64,000 bases of DNA, taken from NCBI GenBank assembly GCA_944321085.1, contig CALUJY010000010.1, positions 42,518-106,517 of the forward strand, in the 5' to 3' direction. The notes beneath the pieces are model-generated. The model did not search any database and was not told where the DNA came from. It saw only the letters and a program-made list of their open reading frames with translations. Every line of letters begins with the position of its first letter. The first letter of the stretch is position 1. The stretch is from an uncultured Barnesiella sp. (GTDB taxonomy: Bacteria; Bacteroidota; Bacteroidia; Bacteroidales; Barnesiellaceae_A). The position numbers were made by a program, and so were the translations under genes. Positions 42,522-50,910 of this stretch are shown here, piece by piece.

Positions 42522-43850
42522 TTATTTTTCGGAAGCCTCGGTTATAATAGAGAGTTTTACTTTGGCAATACGGCGCTTATCTACTTCGAGCACCAAAAAG
42601 TCGCAACAAGCATAACGGATATGCTCTTTCTCGCGGGGGAAATCTTCTTTGATGCCGAGAATAAGTCCGGCCAATGTCTCCGAATCGCCTATCTTATCGG
42701 CAAAAATTTTCTCATCGAGCCCCGTTACCTTGTAAAAATCATTCAACAGAATTTTGGCATCGAAAATATAGGAACCGTCAGGCAGCTTCACATATTGCTT
42801 CTTGTCGTCGTCATACTCGTCGTTGATATCACCCACAATCTCTTCGAGAATATCTTCCATCGTAACAATACCCGACGTACCGCCAAACTCATCGACAACG
42901 ATAGCCATGTGTATCTTTTGGGTTCTGAACTCCTCCAACAAATCGTCTATCATCTTGGCCTCGGGTACGAAATAAGCCCTCCGCATCAGCTTCTGCCACT
43001 CAAAGTCGGCCGACTCATTGCGATAAGGGAGCAAGTCCTTACTATATATGATACCTTTCATATTGTCCTCGTTCGTGTCGTAAACCGGCAGGCGCGAGTA
43101 GCCACTCTCTATCACCACATCGAGCAGCTCTTTGAAAGAAACATGTATCTCGACATCGGTAATATCTATACGAGCCGTCATGATTTCCGAGACGGTCTTG
43201 TCGCCGAAACGGATGATGCCTTCGAGCATCTCTTTCTCGTCGTGCGCCTCCACACGGGTCATCTCCAAGGCTTGCGAAAGCTCATCGACCGATAAATTGG
43301 CATTACGACGGGTAAACTGCTTGTTGAACTTGGTCGGCGAGGCAATCATAAATTTTGTAAGCCATGCAAAAGCACGCAGCAGCACATAGAGTATCTTGCT
43401 CGAAAAACGCGCCCATCGCAAAACATCTTTATAAGCCCAATACTTAGGCAATATCTCGCCGCATAGCAATAATATAACCGATAAAGCGACTACGATACCT
43501 ATAAAGCTCCATACAACTGCCGTATCGGGAGAAAACAACTCCGACAACGAAAAACTTATCAAAACAGCCACAGCTATACTTGCCAACCCATTGGCTACAT
43601 GAATAGTAGCCAACAGACGGTCGGGATTTTCAAGCAAAATCTTGATATGCTTGTCTTGTGGCGAATCTTCGTCGAGCGACTGCAAGTCTGACGATGCCAA
43701 AGCAAACAACGACATCTCGGATGCCGAAACAAATCCTATGACAAACAAAAGGAATAACGCCAACACAAGGGCGACGACAACGCCCACCAGCGGGGCATCG
43801 ATAGCTAACGCACAGAAAATCTGCGATAGTAAATATGAATCCGGGTCCAA
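42522..43850 (-). CDS. gldE: GldE, CorC/HlyC-type membrane protein with CBS pair
   Basis: A 442-residue protein: an N-terminal DUF21/CNNM membrane domain with about four hydrophobic segments (residues 20-45, 82-105, 112-130, 150-168), a CBS pair from about 215 (VSEIMTARIDITDVEI, GYSRLPVYDTNEDNMKGIIYSKDLLP, MAIVVDEFGGTSGIVTMEDILEEIVGDI) and a C-terminal CorC_HlyC domain (DGSYIFDAKILLNDFYKVT). Such proteins are linked to divalent cation transport; GldE works with GldD in Flavobacterium. A TACCTTTG promoter box (minus, plus coordinates 43955-43962) gives a leader of about 100 nt. Confidence 0.9.
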   Translation of the reverse strand: MDPDSYLLSQIFCALAIDAPLVGVVVALVLALFLLFVIGFVSASEMSLFALASSDLQSLDEDSPQDKHIKILLENPDRLLATIHVANGLASIAVAVLISFSLSELFSPDTAVVWSFIGIVVALSVILLLCGEILPKYWAYKDVLRWARFSSKILYVLLRAFAWLTKFMIASPTKFNKQFTRRNANLSVDELSQALEMTRVEAHDEKEMLEGIIRFGDKTVSEIMTARIDITDVEIHVSFKELLDVVIESGYSRLPVYDTNEDNMKGIIYSKDLLPYRNESADFEWQKLMRRAYFVPEAKMIDDLLEEFRTQKIHMAIVVDEFGGTSGIVTMEDILEEIVGDINDEYDDDKKQYVKLPDGSYIFDAKILLNDFYKVTGLDEKIFADKIGDSETLAGLILGIKEDFPREKEHIRYACCDFLVLEVDKRRIAKVKLSIITEASEK

Positions 43851-43954
43851 AAAGGTATAAATTAGTTACACAATAGCCTCCGGTTATCTGCCTCCGGCGG
43901 CTGCGCTACATACTGCCCGGAAATCTCTTTCTGACAGCACATTTGCGACAGGCA

Positions 43955-43962
43955 CAAAGGTA
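43955..43962 (-). promoter_or_regulatory. -7 box (TACCTTTG, minus strand) for gldE-gldD-transferase
   Basis: The plus strand reads CAAAGGTA 105 bases upstream of the gldE start. Confidence 0.6.
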
Positions 43963-44074
43963 TCACTTTTTTTTCAATGTAAAAAATCGCCATACAGAAA
44001 GTTTCCGATTGTCGGCAAAACAAAAGTTCGCCATGACTTGTTTTTTTTAGAGAAACATTAAAATTATCTCTGCT

Positions 44075-44266
44075 ATGAACCGAAGTATTATTCACATTCT
44101 TCCTGAGGTTGAAGCCAAAATAATCACCTGCGGCCCCTTGCGCATAAGCGGGCGAATACGCATTGTCATGCCCGACGGACACACATTGACCAAACGACGC
44201 ACATTTATCTGCCGTTGCGGAAAGAGCAAAAACAACCCGTTTTGCGACGGTTCACACGCCCTCTGA
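44075..44266 (+). CDS. Small CDGSH iron-sulfur domain protein
   Basis: A complete 63-residue protein whose C-terminal third is the CDGSH signature: CRCGKSKNNPFCDGSH, matching C-x-C-x2-S-x3-P-x-C-D-G-S-H. Three Cys and one His would bind a 2Fe-2S cluster as in mitoNEET. The N-terminal half (IITCGPLRISGRIRIVMPDG) resembles the region preceding such motifs in bacterial members. There is no membrane segment, so it is soluble. It lies alone between gldE (divergent) and the repressor gene. It is short but the motif is exact, so coding is near certain; the partner is unknown. Confidence 0.9.
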   Translation: MNRSIIHILPEVEAKIITCGPLRISGRIRIVMPDGHTLTKRRTFICRCGKSKNNPFCDGSHAL

Positions 44267-44384
44267 CCACTTGATCAACACATTTTCTATAACCGACTCT
44301 GTCGCTTGGCAAGAACAAAAAATACGCTTGTTATAAATTCTTAAATTGTCTGTCGGCCATCCCTCGTGTGGTTTAATTACCTAT

Positions 44385-44417
44385 ATTTGCAAATATATTT
44401 GGTAATTTAACCCAGAA
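44385..44417 (+). promoter_or_regulatory. Repressor-gene promoter with operator-like dyad
   Basis: The -7 box TATATTTG (44392-44399) forms half of a perfect 16-bp palindrome (44392-44407). Outside it are inverted arms AATTACC (44385-44391) and GGTAATT (44411-44417), 4 bases before the start codon region at 44422. This suits an autorepressor operator. Confidence 0.55.
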
Positions 44418-44421
44418 TACA

Positions 44422-45123
44422 ATGGCATCACTTAACCTCAATGACCAGCAAGGGATTGCCCGCATCAAATTACTGATAAACAACCTTGGCCTCAGCCAAA
44501 GTGCTTTTGCCGAGCGCATAGGCATAGATGCTTCGAATTTTTCGAAACACCTCAACGGCAAACTGCCGCTCAGCGACAACCTGTTCAACAAAATCGTAGT
44601 AGCCGTAGGGGCTTCTAAAAGATGGCTTCTCACAGGCGAAGGGAGCATGTGGAACTGTGCAGGGAACTGCGAGAAGAGTATTCCCACTGTCACTATCGAC
44701 ACCATACAACCTAACACGGCAGATGGAGCCAAGATATACGATATTGATGTCACCGCCGGAAACATCGCACGAGAGCGCATGTTTACCGATGAACAAATCA
44801 TAGGCTCTATCAATATCCCCACCGTACATCCCGACTGCTGCATCGTAAGAGTTACGGGCGATAGTATGACTCCTGTAATAGGCAACGGAGACCTCATAGC
44901 CATACGCGAGATACATAACAAAAGTCTCATCTTTTGGGGACACATCTATGTGGTGCTACTCGACGACTACCGCATGGTAAAATATATACGCCGACATCCC
45001 GACCCATCGCAAGTGATACTGCGCAGCGAAAACCCGCAATATGACGATATAGAGGTAGCCAAAAGCGACATACGCGACCTTTTTCTAGTAGAAAATATCA
45101 TCCGTATAGACAATCGCATCTGA
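44422..45123 (+). CDS. XRE/S24-type repressor (helix-turn-helix plus LexA-like peptidase domain)
   Basis: A 233-residue regulator. Residues 15-70 form a CI-like helix-turn-helix (LGLSQSAFAERIGIDASNFSKHLNGK). The C-terminal half is an S24 domain with the nucleophile Ser in VTGDSMTPVIGNGDLIAI and the Lys base in YRMVKYIRRH. The linker contains a possible Ala-Gly cleavage site in DVTAGNIARERMF. This layout is known from phage CI and stress repressors that self-cleave with RecA. No phage genes adjoin, so it probably regulates host genes. A dyad at its own promoter suggests autoregulation. Targets unknown. Confidence 0.88.
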   Translation: MASLNLNDQQGIARIKLLINNLGLSQSAFAERIGIDASNFSKHLNGKLPLSDNLFNKIVVAVGASKRWLLTGEGSMWNCAGNCEKSIPTVTIDTIQPNTADGAKIYDIDVTAGNIARERMFTDEQIIGSINIPTVHPDCCIVRVTGDSMTPVIGNGDLIAIREIHNKSLIFWGHIYVVLLDDYRMVKYIRRHPDPSQVILRSENPQYDDIEVAKSDIRDLFLVENIIRIDNRI

Positions 45124-45214
45124 TATTCGACAACACATGCTTTCACACCGATAGAATAAATCGGTTATTTTTACTACCTTTACACGCTCTAACAGGGAAA
45201 CCTTTACATTACCA

Positions 45215-46735
45215 ATGAAAAATCTATTTGTCATTACTACTGCTCTCCTACTTATAGGGTGCCCAAACACCATGGCTCAAAGCATCAGCGTAGAGATAAC
45301 AAGCGGAGGGCTGGAAAAAGCTCTCGGGGGAGACAACAATTATACATCGCTCGCCATCAGAGGCAGCATCGATGTAAGAGACTTTGCATATATCAACCAA
45401 CATATCGACGGGCTTGTATCGATAGACTTGTCGCAGTGCGAAATAACGGGTTACGACAACCGCGAAGAGCAATACTTGGGCTATCGCTCGCACTTCGAGG
45501 CCAACGAGATACCCCCGGCTGCTTTTTTCGGATTTGCATCGCTCGAAAGTGTAAAATTACCCGAGAATGTCACCGCCATAAACGATGGAGCTTTTGCCGG
45601 ATGCACGAAACTTCAAAATATCACGCTGCCCGCCTCTATCGAAACGATAGGCGACTACGCTTTCAACAGCTGCTCGGCACTCGACTCTCCCGCATTCCCG
45701 GCAAACCTCAAAACCATCGGCGACTATGCCTATGACAAATGCAGCGCCATAAAACTCCTCGACTTCACCAACTGCACCCGTCTGCAAGAAATAGGAGCTC
45801 GTGCTTTCAGCCTCGACACATGCCTCAACACCATACAATTATCCTCTTCGATAACCTACATAGGCGACGGGGCTTGGGCAGGATGCTACAATCTGCAAAA
45901 AGTAAACCTGCAACCCTGCACACTCCAAATGGGCGATGCCGTCTTTGCACAATGCCGTTCATTACAGCAAATAGACTTGTCGCAAACATGGTTACAAACG
46001 TTGCCGGCATGGTCTTTCTCGGGCTGCCGGGCACTAACGACTGTCGCCTTCCCCTCATCGCTCACGAGCATCGAAGAAGGTGCATTCTACTATTGTGAAG
46101 CGCTGACCGCAACAAGCCTTCCGGCAGGCATCACTACCCTCTCCGATTTTGCATTCGCCGGATGCAATGCGCTGGCGTCCATAACCTTTATGGAAGAAGG
46201 ATTAGAACAGATAGGTCGTTACACATTCTACCACAATGCCGCAGCCGACAGTGTCGCCATCCCTGCAACCGTAGCATACATAGGCGACCACGCTTTTGAC
46301 GGCTGCATCAACGCCCGGTCGTTTTTGTCGTTGCGCGACATGCCGGCCGAATTGGGTGAATTGGTTTTTGCCAACATGAACGTAGAAGAGAAGTCGCTGT
46401 ATGTCAGAGAAGAAAGCATCGCCATATACAGCAGTACGCCACAATGGCAAGACTTCGGATACATCAACAAACCTTCGGCAGAAGAAAAAATCACTGCCCC
46501 CGAAAAGTATATCAAGACCTCGTTCGAACACTATCTGCTGCGCGTCTCCTCCACAGACATCATGGACGAAGTAAGGCTTTACGATACGGCAGGGCTCCTG
46601 CTGGAACAGTCATCGCCTCGCGACACCGAAGTTACCATCAATACCCGCAACTTCCCCGGCAACATATACATCTTGCACATAACCACTGCCGACAAGAGAC
46701 AAGCCGCTATAAAAATTGCACGCATCATCAGATAA
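45215..46735 (+). CDS. BspA-like leucine-rich-repeat surface protein
   Basis: A 506-residue exported protein with a signal peptide ([16 protein letters not shown]). From about residue 65 to 395 it is built of LRR_5 (BspA/TpLRR) repeats of about 23 residues, for example [39 protein letters not shown] and [17 protein letters not shown]. The C-terminus ([28 protein letters not shown]) fits the sorting-type domain shared by other secreted proteins in the window. Such proteins often bind host or microbial surfaces. trmB follows 10 bases later, an accidental-looking pairing. Confidence 0.88.
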   Translation: MKNLFVITTALLLIGCPNTMAQSISVEITSGGLEKALGGDNNYTSLAIRGSIDVRDFAYINQHIDGLVSIDLSQCEITGYDNREEQYLGYRSHFEANEIPPAAFFGFASLESVKLPENVTAINDGAFAGCTKLQNITLPASIETIGDYAFNSCSALDSPAFPANLKTIGDYAYDKCSAIKLLDFTNCTRLQEIGARAFSLDTCLNTIQLSSSITYIGDGAWAGCYNLQKVNLQPCTLQMGDAVFAQCRSLQQIDLSQTWLQTLPAWSFSGCRALTTVAFPSSLTSIEEGAFYYCEALTATSLPAGITTLSDFAFAGCNALASITFMEEGLEQIGRYTFYHNAAADSVAIPATVAYIGDHAFDGCINARSFLSLRDMPAELGELVFANMNVEEKSLYVREESIAIYSSTPQWQDFGYINKPSAEEKITAPEKYIKTSFEHYLLRVSSTDIMDEVRLYDTAGLLLEQSSPRDTEVTINTRNFPGNIYILHITTADKRQAAIKIARIIR

Positions 46736-46745
46736 TCAGCCTCCT

Positions 46746-47507
46746 ATGCCTAAAAACAAACTGCAAAAATTTGCCGACCTTACAACTTACCGGCATGTAT
46801 TCCAATACCCGTTCTCAGTGTTGAAAGAAAAAGGGTTCGACATGCGAGGCTGCTGGCATGAGAAATTCTTCGACAACGACCACCCCATCGTACTCGAACT
46901 TGGCTGCGGCAAAGGCGAATACACCGTTGGGCTGGCGCAACAATACCCCGATAAGAACTTTATAGGTATCGACATAAAAGGGGCACGTATCTGGTCGGGA
47001 GCCACCGCTGCCATAGAACAGCAACTCTCGAACGTAGCATTCCTGCGTACACACATAGAACTGATAGATAACTTTTTCGGGACAAACGAGGTATCGGAGG
47101 TGTGGATAACCTTCCCCGACCCGCAAATGAAAAAAACACGCAAACGCCTCACCTCCACACGTATGATTGCCTTGTACCGTTCGTTCCTGAAAGACAACGG
47201 CATCATACATCTCAAAACAGACAGCCCCTTTATGTACACCTATACAAAAGCGGTTGCCGAGATAAACCATTTCGATATACTATTCGACACCGACGACCTG
47301 TATCACTCGGGAATAGACGACGAAATACTCAACATCAAAACATTCTACGAGCAACAGTGGCTCGAACGCGGCAAGAGCATCAAATACCTTTGCTTTGCCT
47401 GCCGACGCGACGGCGAACTGATAGAGCCCGACATCGAAATAGAATACGACGACTACCGCAGCTTCAATCGCAGCAAAAGAAGCGGTAAGCATAGCAACAA
47501 AGAATAG
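46746..47507 (+). CDS. trmB: tRNA (guanine-N7-)-methyltransferase
   Basis: TrmB methylates G46 of tRNAs using S-adenosylmethionine. The ATG at 46746 gives 253 residues; a non-ATG frame from 46716 would overlap the preceding gene. The SAM-binding motif [12 protein letters not shown] is near residue 46, followed by [14 protein letters not shown], and the family motif [18 protein letters not shown] lies near residue 120. The C-terminal basic tail ([15 protein letters not shown]) is a lineage extension. Confidence 0.95.
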   Translation: MPKNKLQKFADLTTYRHVFQYPFSVLKEKGFDMRGCWHEKFFDNDHPIVLELGCGKGEYTVGLAQQYPDKNFIGIDIKGARIWSGATAAIEQQLSNVAFLRTHIELIDNFFGTNEVSEVWITFPDPQMKKTRKRLTSTRMIALYRSFLKDNGIIHLKTDSPFMYTYTKAVAEINHFDILFDTDDLYHSGIDDEILNIKTFYEQQWLERGKSIKYLCFACRRDGELIEPDIEIEYDDYRSFNRSKRSGKHSNKE

Positions 47508-47654
47508 CACTACCCTCCACATCGACCTTCATTCTACCGCATAACAAATATTGTATCGCACGGTCGTCTGGCGTGCGCCGCCTGCTCATTAGCTTTATTT
47601 AACACAAATATCATCTTTCAGAGGTTATATTTGGCGACCTGAGTTGTCTTATCA

Positions 47655-48152
47655 ATGACAATGGAAAGAGAGCAATTCGAAATAGAAGTTTTGCCGCTAC
47701 GACCGCAGCTGCTATCGCTTGCCCGATGTATCCTTACTGATGCAACATTGGACGAGGACGATGTAGTGCAGGAGACTATGTTGAAGCTATGGCTCATGCG
47801 CGACCGCCTCGACCAATACCAATCGGTACGCGCCATCGCTTTCGTTATTACACGGCACTTGTGCTACAATATGACAAAGGCAAAAAGAAATACCAACGTC
47901 GCACTCGAAGAGGCTTGCTACATAGCGACAGGACAAACGCCCGAAGAGGCGCTTCTACTCCAAGAGGAAAACGAACAGCTCTTGTCGTTAATAGCCTCAT
48001 TACCAAACGCGCAGAAAGCCATCTTGCAAATGAAGCATATAGAAGGCCTCGAAGTCGATGAAATTGCTCGCATAACCGGAAGCTCTCCCGATAGCATACG
48101 TATGAACCTGTCGCGAGCCCGAAAAAAAATAAAAGAACTATTTTCAAAATAA
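47655..48152 (+). CDS. ECF-type RNA polymerase sigma factor
   Basis: A 165-residue sigma-70 family protein of group 4. Region 2 is LARCILTDATLDEDDVVQETMLKLWLMRDRL near residues 20-50, and region 4 is LPNAQKAILQMKHIEGLEVDEIARITGSSPDSIRMNLSRARKKIKEL near the C-terminus. The start codon could be 47655 or 47661 (MTMEREQ). A small membrane protein (possible anti-sigma) begins 7 bases later and an exported protein 4 bases after that, suggesting a sigma/anti-sigma/output unit. Confidence 0.92.
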   Translation: MTMEREQFEIEVLPLRPQLLSLARCILTDATLDEDDVVQETMLKLWLMRDRLDQYQSVRAIAFVITRHLCYNMTKAKRNTNVALEEACYIATGQTPEEALLLQEENEQLLSLIASLPNAQKAILQMKHIEGLEVDEIARITGSSPDSIRMNLSRARKKIKELFSK

Positions 48153-48159
48153 TCCGGCC

Positions 48160-48684
48160 ATGATAATAAACCGCAGTAACATAGACGAATATGTAGAACG
48201 TTTCTTCAACGGCGATACCACCGCCGGCGAAGAGGAGGCAATATACCGCTATTTTGCCACCGAACGAATACCATGGCACCTGCGACGCTACAAAAAGATG
48301 TTTGCATGGTATGCCGAGAAGATGCCGTACAACCCCTCTGAAATACTCTCTATCAAACAAAAACGCCGCGAAAAGGCCATCTTTTGGAGCGCTGCGGCAG
48401 CCGTTGCAGCCATAGTGGCAAGCCTTGCGTTTGTCTTGGTAAACAGCAACACCGCCATACAACGCGAATATAAGATATACGAAGGCAGCTATGTAGAGAT
48501 AGACGGACGTAAAATAAAAGACCTACGCATTATCATGCCTCAAATACGCAAGATAGAATCACAATGCAACTTCATAACGATGAGCCTCGATATTGACAAT
48601 GACCCGCGTTATTCAGCCCTCCACTCAGAAGCTGCACAACTGCTTACAGAAAACCATCATATAGAACAAACCATAAATAAGTAA
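48160..48684 (+). CDS. Single-pass membrane protein, possible anti-sigma factor
   Basis: A 174-residue protein with one membrane segment near residues 73-93 (FWSAAAAVAAIVASLAFVLV). The N-terminal 70 residues (YVERFFNGDTTAGEEEAIYRYFATERIPWHL) resemble the short cytoplasmic domain of Bacteroidetes proteins encoded after ECF sigma genes. The rest is periplasmic. Position directly after the sigma gene suggests it holds the sigma factor at the membrane. No zinc-binding anti-sigma motif was seen, so this role is inferred. Confidence 0.65.
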   Translation: MIINRSNIDEYVERFFNGDTTAGEEEAIYRYFATERIPWHLRRYKKMFAWYAEKMPYNPSEILSIKQKRREKAIFWSAAAAVAAIVASLAFVLVNSNTAIQREYKIYEGSYVEIDGRKIKDLRIIMPQIRKIESQCNFITMSLDIDNDPRYSALHSEAAQLLTENHHIEQTINK

Positions 48685-48688
48685 TATT

Positions 48689-49312
48689 ATGAAGACCTCT
48701 TGTATCAAACTGCTGGCAACAATGCTACTACTCTCTTTATGCAGTTGCCACACGACACAACTATCGGCACAAGCCCATATAGACAAAATCGTGGCGAAGT
48801 TAGAGAAAAACGACAAGATAGAGAAAAGCGTTGTCAACAATCGCAACCCTAAGAATGGAGATTTGCTACGCCGTATAGAATCATACTCTTTCAAAGATGA
48901 AAAACTTACCGCAGAACTTATCAATGCTTTTGAACAAGATGAAAACAATGCTATTAAATCGGCCATCAGCCGAAACGGCAAAAACATCTCATACGCCTTT
49001 GTTTTCAACAAGAAAAAAATAACCATATCATACTGCCTGTCGAGTAGCGACGGATATACCAACCTAAGCATCATCTGGAAGAGCGACGATTACAACTCCA
49101 ACCACAGTTATTCGCCCTCCTACGATTACAACTACTACATTATGGGTAACTTCGATGCGATAGACTGGGAATCGATAGACTGGGAATCGATAGCCTTACA
49201 GAATCGTACCTTGACTCAAAAAGAACGAGATAGACTGAATGAACAAATAGAGAGTGCATGCAAGGAGTTCGAGAGGCTGTCCAAAAAGTATAAATATAAA
49301 TATCGCCCATAA
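48689..49312 (+). CDS. Exported protein of unknown function in the ECF sigma operon
   Basis: A 207-residue protein with a signal peptide; the stretch LLLSLCSCHTTQLSAQA offers either a lipobox Cys near residue 17-19 or a cleavage site near Ala. The mature protein is rich in charged residues with an aromatic Tyr/Ser/Asp segment (SYSPSYDYNYYIMG) and an exact internal duplication IDWES-IDWES encoded by a 15-base tandem repeat at about 49158-49187. The end is a basic helix. No family is confidently recognised. It is probably the effector of, or signal to, the sigma system upstream, starting 4 bases after the membrane partner. Confidence 0.7.
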   Translation: MKTSCIKLLATMLLLSLCSCHTTQLSAQAHIDKIVAKLEKNDKIEKSVVNNRNPKNGDLLRRIESYSFKDEKLTAELINAFEQDENNAIKSAISRNGKNISYAFVFNKKKITISYCLSSSDGYTNLSIIWKSDDYNSNHSYSPSYDYNYYIMGNFDAIDWESIDWESIALQNRTLTQKERDRLNEQIESACKEFERLSKKYKYKYRP

Positions 49313-49381
49313 TTGTGCAACAGCCTATCTTATCATACCCTCAACAGGACTATCAAACTACACATAATTAGCAATACTCCT

Positions 49382-49415
49382 ACCGTCTGTGATTGTGAAA
49401 TTACAGGCGGTTTCT
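49382..49415. terminator. Terminator between convergent genes
   Basis: Arms 49383-49390 and 49403-49410 (one G-U) around a 12-nt loop, followed by TTTCTT. It lies between the ECF operon and the convergent lipoprotein gene. Confidence 0.6.
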
Positions 49416-50434
49416 TATTCACCCCATTGCGTGTCTAACAAAAGAGCATCGGCAAGACGCGCCTCCAAATCGGCAACATAATAGGCCGCATACTCCACTT
49501 CGGCCATATCGCTATTCTCGATAAAAAGGGCATGGGCTGCACGCGCGTAGGTGAGAGCCGTTGCATAATCATCCCGCAACTCATAGTATAACGCCAAATC
49601 GGCAGCTGCACGGGCGCGACGTCCCACATTTTTGGCCTTTTCATATACATATTCCCACAAATACGACGCTTCGGTGTATTGCTCGTTTTTCCAATATTTA
49701 TACGCATCGCCCATGGCTGGGTGAGCAGTGATGAAAATATATCGTTCTACCTGCTGCACGTGCGGGACGAATCGCTCAGCAGCAAGCGCCGAAAGTGACG
49801 AAAGAGCCTCTTCAAGACATATCTCGAATGCCGGAAGTTGTACTCGTGCTGCTTCGGGCGAAGAGCCGTAGGCATACCACACGGCTGTATCGACTACCGT
49901 CTCGGTTACCGGCGATGCTCCGGGCATAAAGCATTGCACGGTAGCCGAAGAGGCTATCTCCAAACCTACACCGAAAACACCATCGAGAGGGTCTATATTG
50001 AATCGAGCCGCGGGACGTATGTCGTCAACAGCAAGCAACACGACATCAGGATTATCTTCACGCCACAGCGCCACCTCAGACAGAGGCAGCCCCTCCAAAC
50101 CTGTTATGGCTGTGCTGTCGGGAAACAAAGTCCATATCGAATCGAAATATGCACTCTCATACAACCGAGAAGCCAACGACATAGTGAAAAAACCGGGAAT
50201 GCTGTCTCCGGCAAAATCCATACGATATTGCTTACCATTCGCATCGATATATCGGCTGTATTCGCTCACATCGGGCACAGGAGCGTTGCATAACACCGCA
50301 AGAGGCGGATAGGACATCTGATAAGAAACCCGGGCAGGGCGCACAATATCGAGCTGCAACGGAATAACACTACTGCAACTATAACAAGCGCACAACACAC
50401 AACAGATAGAAAACAACCTGACAATTTTTTTCAT
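49415..50434 (-). CDS. Lipoprotein with C-terminal TPR-like region (DUF6340-like)
   Basis: A 339-residue lipoprotein (signal IVRLFSICCVLCACYSC; lipid Cys near residue 20). Its N-terminal half (IPLQLDIVRPARVSYQ, PLAVLCNAPVPD) resembles Bacteroidetes proteins I recall as DUF6340; the family label is from memory. The C-terminal 110 residues (DAYKYWKNEQYTEASYLWEYVYEKA, AAADLALYYELRDDYATALTYARAA) look like TPR helices for protein contacts. It is probably anchored in the outer membrane. Function unknown. Confidence 0.7.
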   Translation of the reverse strand: MKKIVRLFSICCVLCACYSCSSVIPLQLDIVRPARVSYQMSYPPLAVLCNAPVPDVSEYSRYIDANGKQYRMDFAGDSIPGFFTMSLASRLYESAYFDSIWTLFPDSTAITGLEGLPLSEVALWREDNPDVVLLAVDDIRPAARFNIDPLDGVFGVGLEIASSATVQCFMPGASPVTETVVDTAVWYAYGSSPEAARVQLPAFEICLEEALSSLSALAAERFVPHVQQVERYIFITAHPAMGDAYKYWKNEQYTEASYLWEYVYEKAKNVGRRARAAADLALYYELRDDYATALTYARAAHALFIENSDMAEVEYAAYYVADLEARLADALLLDTQWGE

Positions 50435-50497
50435 AAGCGCAATATAATCCTATGCAAATCTATGAAATTAATCGCGAATTTACTCCCCCTTACCCAT

Positions 50498-50535
50498 AAA
50501 AAAGCTGCCGCATCGAAAAGTACGATACGGCAGCC
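50498..50535 (-). terminator. Terminator after the ferredoxin gene
   Basis: On the minus strand a 12-bp stem (plus-strand arms 50504-50515 and 50523-50534, one G-U or mismatch) is followed by TTTTTT. Confidence 0.8.
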
Positions 50536-50557
50536 GAATGAATCTTTTTGCTATGAC

Positions 50558-50725
50558 TTAACCCTCATGAATAGCATCATTGGGGCATACGCTTGCGCAA
50601 GTTCCGCAATCCAAGCATTTATCGGGATCGATTTTATAGATGTCGCCTTCCGAGATTGCTTCTACGGGGCATTCCCCTATACACGAACCGCAAGCAACAC
50701 AGTCGTCTGAAATAACGTAAGCCAT
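50558..50725 (-). CDS. Small 2[4Fe-4S] ferredoxin
   Basis: A 55-residue protein read by direct translation from the ATG at 50725 to a TAA at 50558. It has two classical cluster motifs: CVACGSCIGECP near residues 9-20 and CLDCGTCASVCP near residues 37-48, each C-x2-C-x2-C-x3-CP. This is the clostridial-type ferredoxin that carries electrons for anaerobic oxidoreductases. The size is normal for the family. A TACATTTG promoter box (minus, plus coordinates 50767-50774) and a strong terminator flank it, so it is a single-gene unit. Confidence 0.96.
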   Translation of the reverse strand: MAYVISDDCVACGSCIGECPVEAISEGDIYKIDPDKCLDCGTCASVCPNDAIHEG

Positions 50726-50766
50726 GATTGTATAAGTTTAAATATAAATAATAGGTTATAGCATTG

Positions 50767-50774
50767 CAAATGTA
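50767..50774 (-). promoter_or_regulatory. -7 box (TACATTTG, minus strand) for the ferredoxin gene
   Basis: The plus strand reads CAAATGTA, 42 bases upstream of the ferredoxin ATG. Confidence 0.65.
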
Positions 50775-50910
50775 ATTACTTTTATCTCTAACGCAAAACA
50801 AAATGTTCTATTTTTTCTATGCAGATATTCGGTGCTTCACATTACGATAGCAGAAACCATACTATAAATCAAATTGTTATGCTTTCTTATTTATTATCAA
50901 TCTGAATACT

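Noticed and set aside
44422..45123. S24 repressor as evidence of a prophage
   Set aside because: No integrase, structural or lysis genes lie nearby; the neighbours are housekeeping genes.
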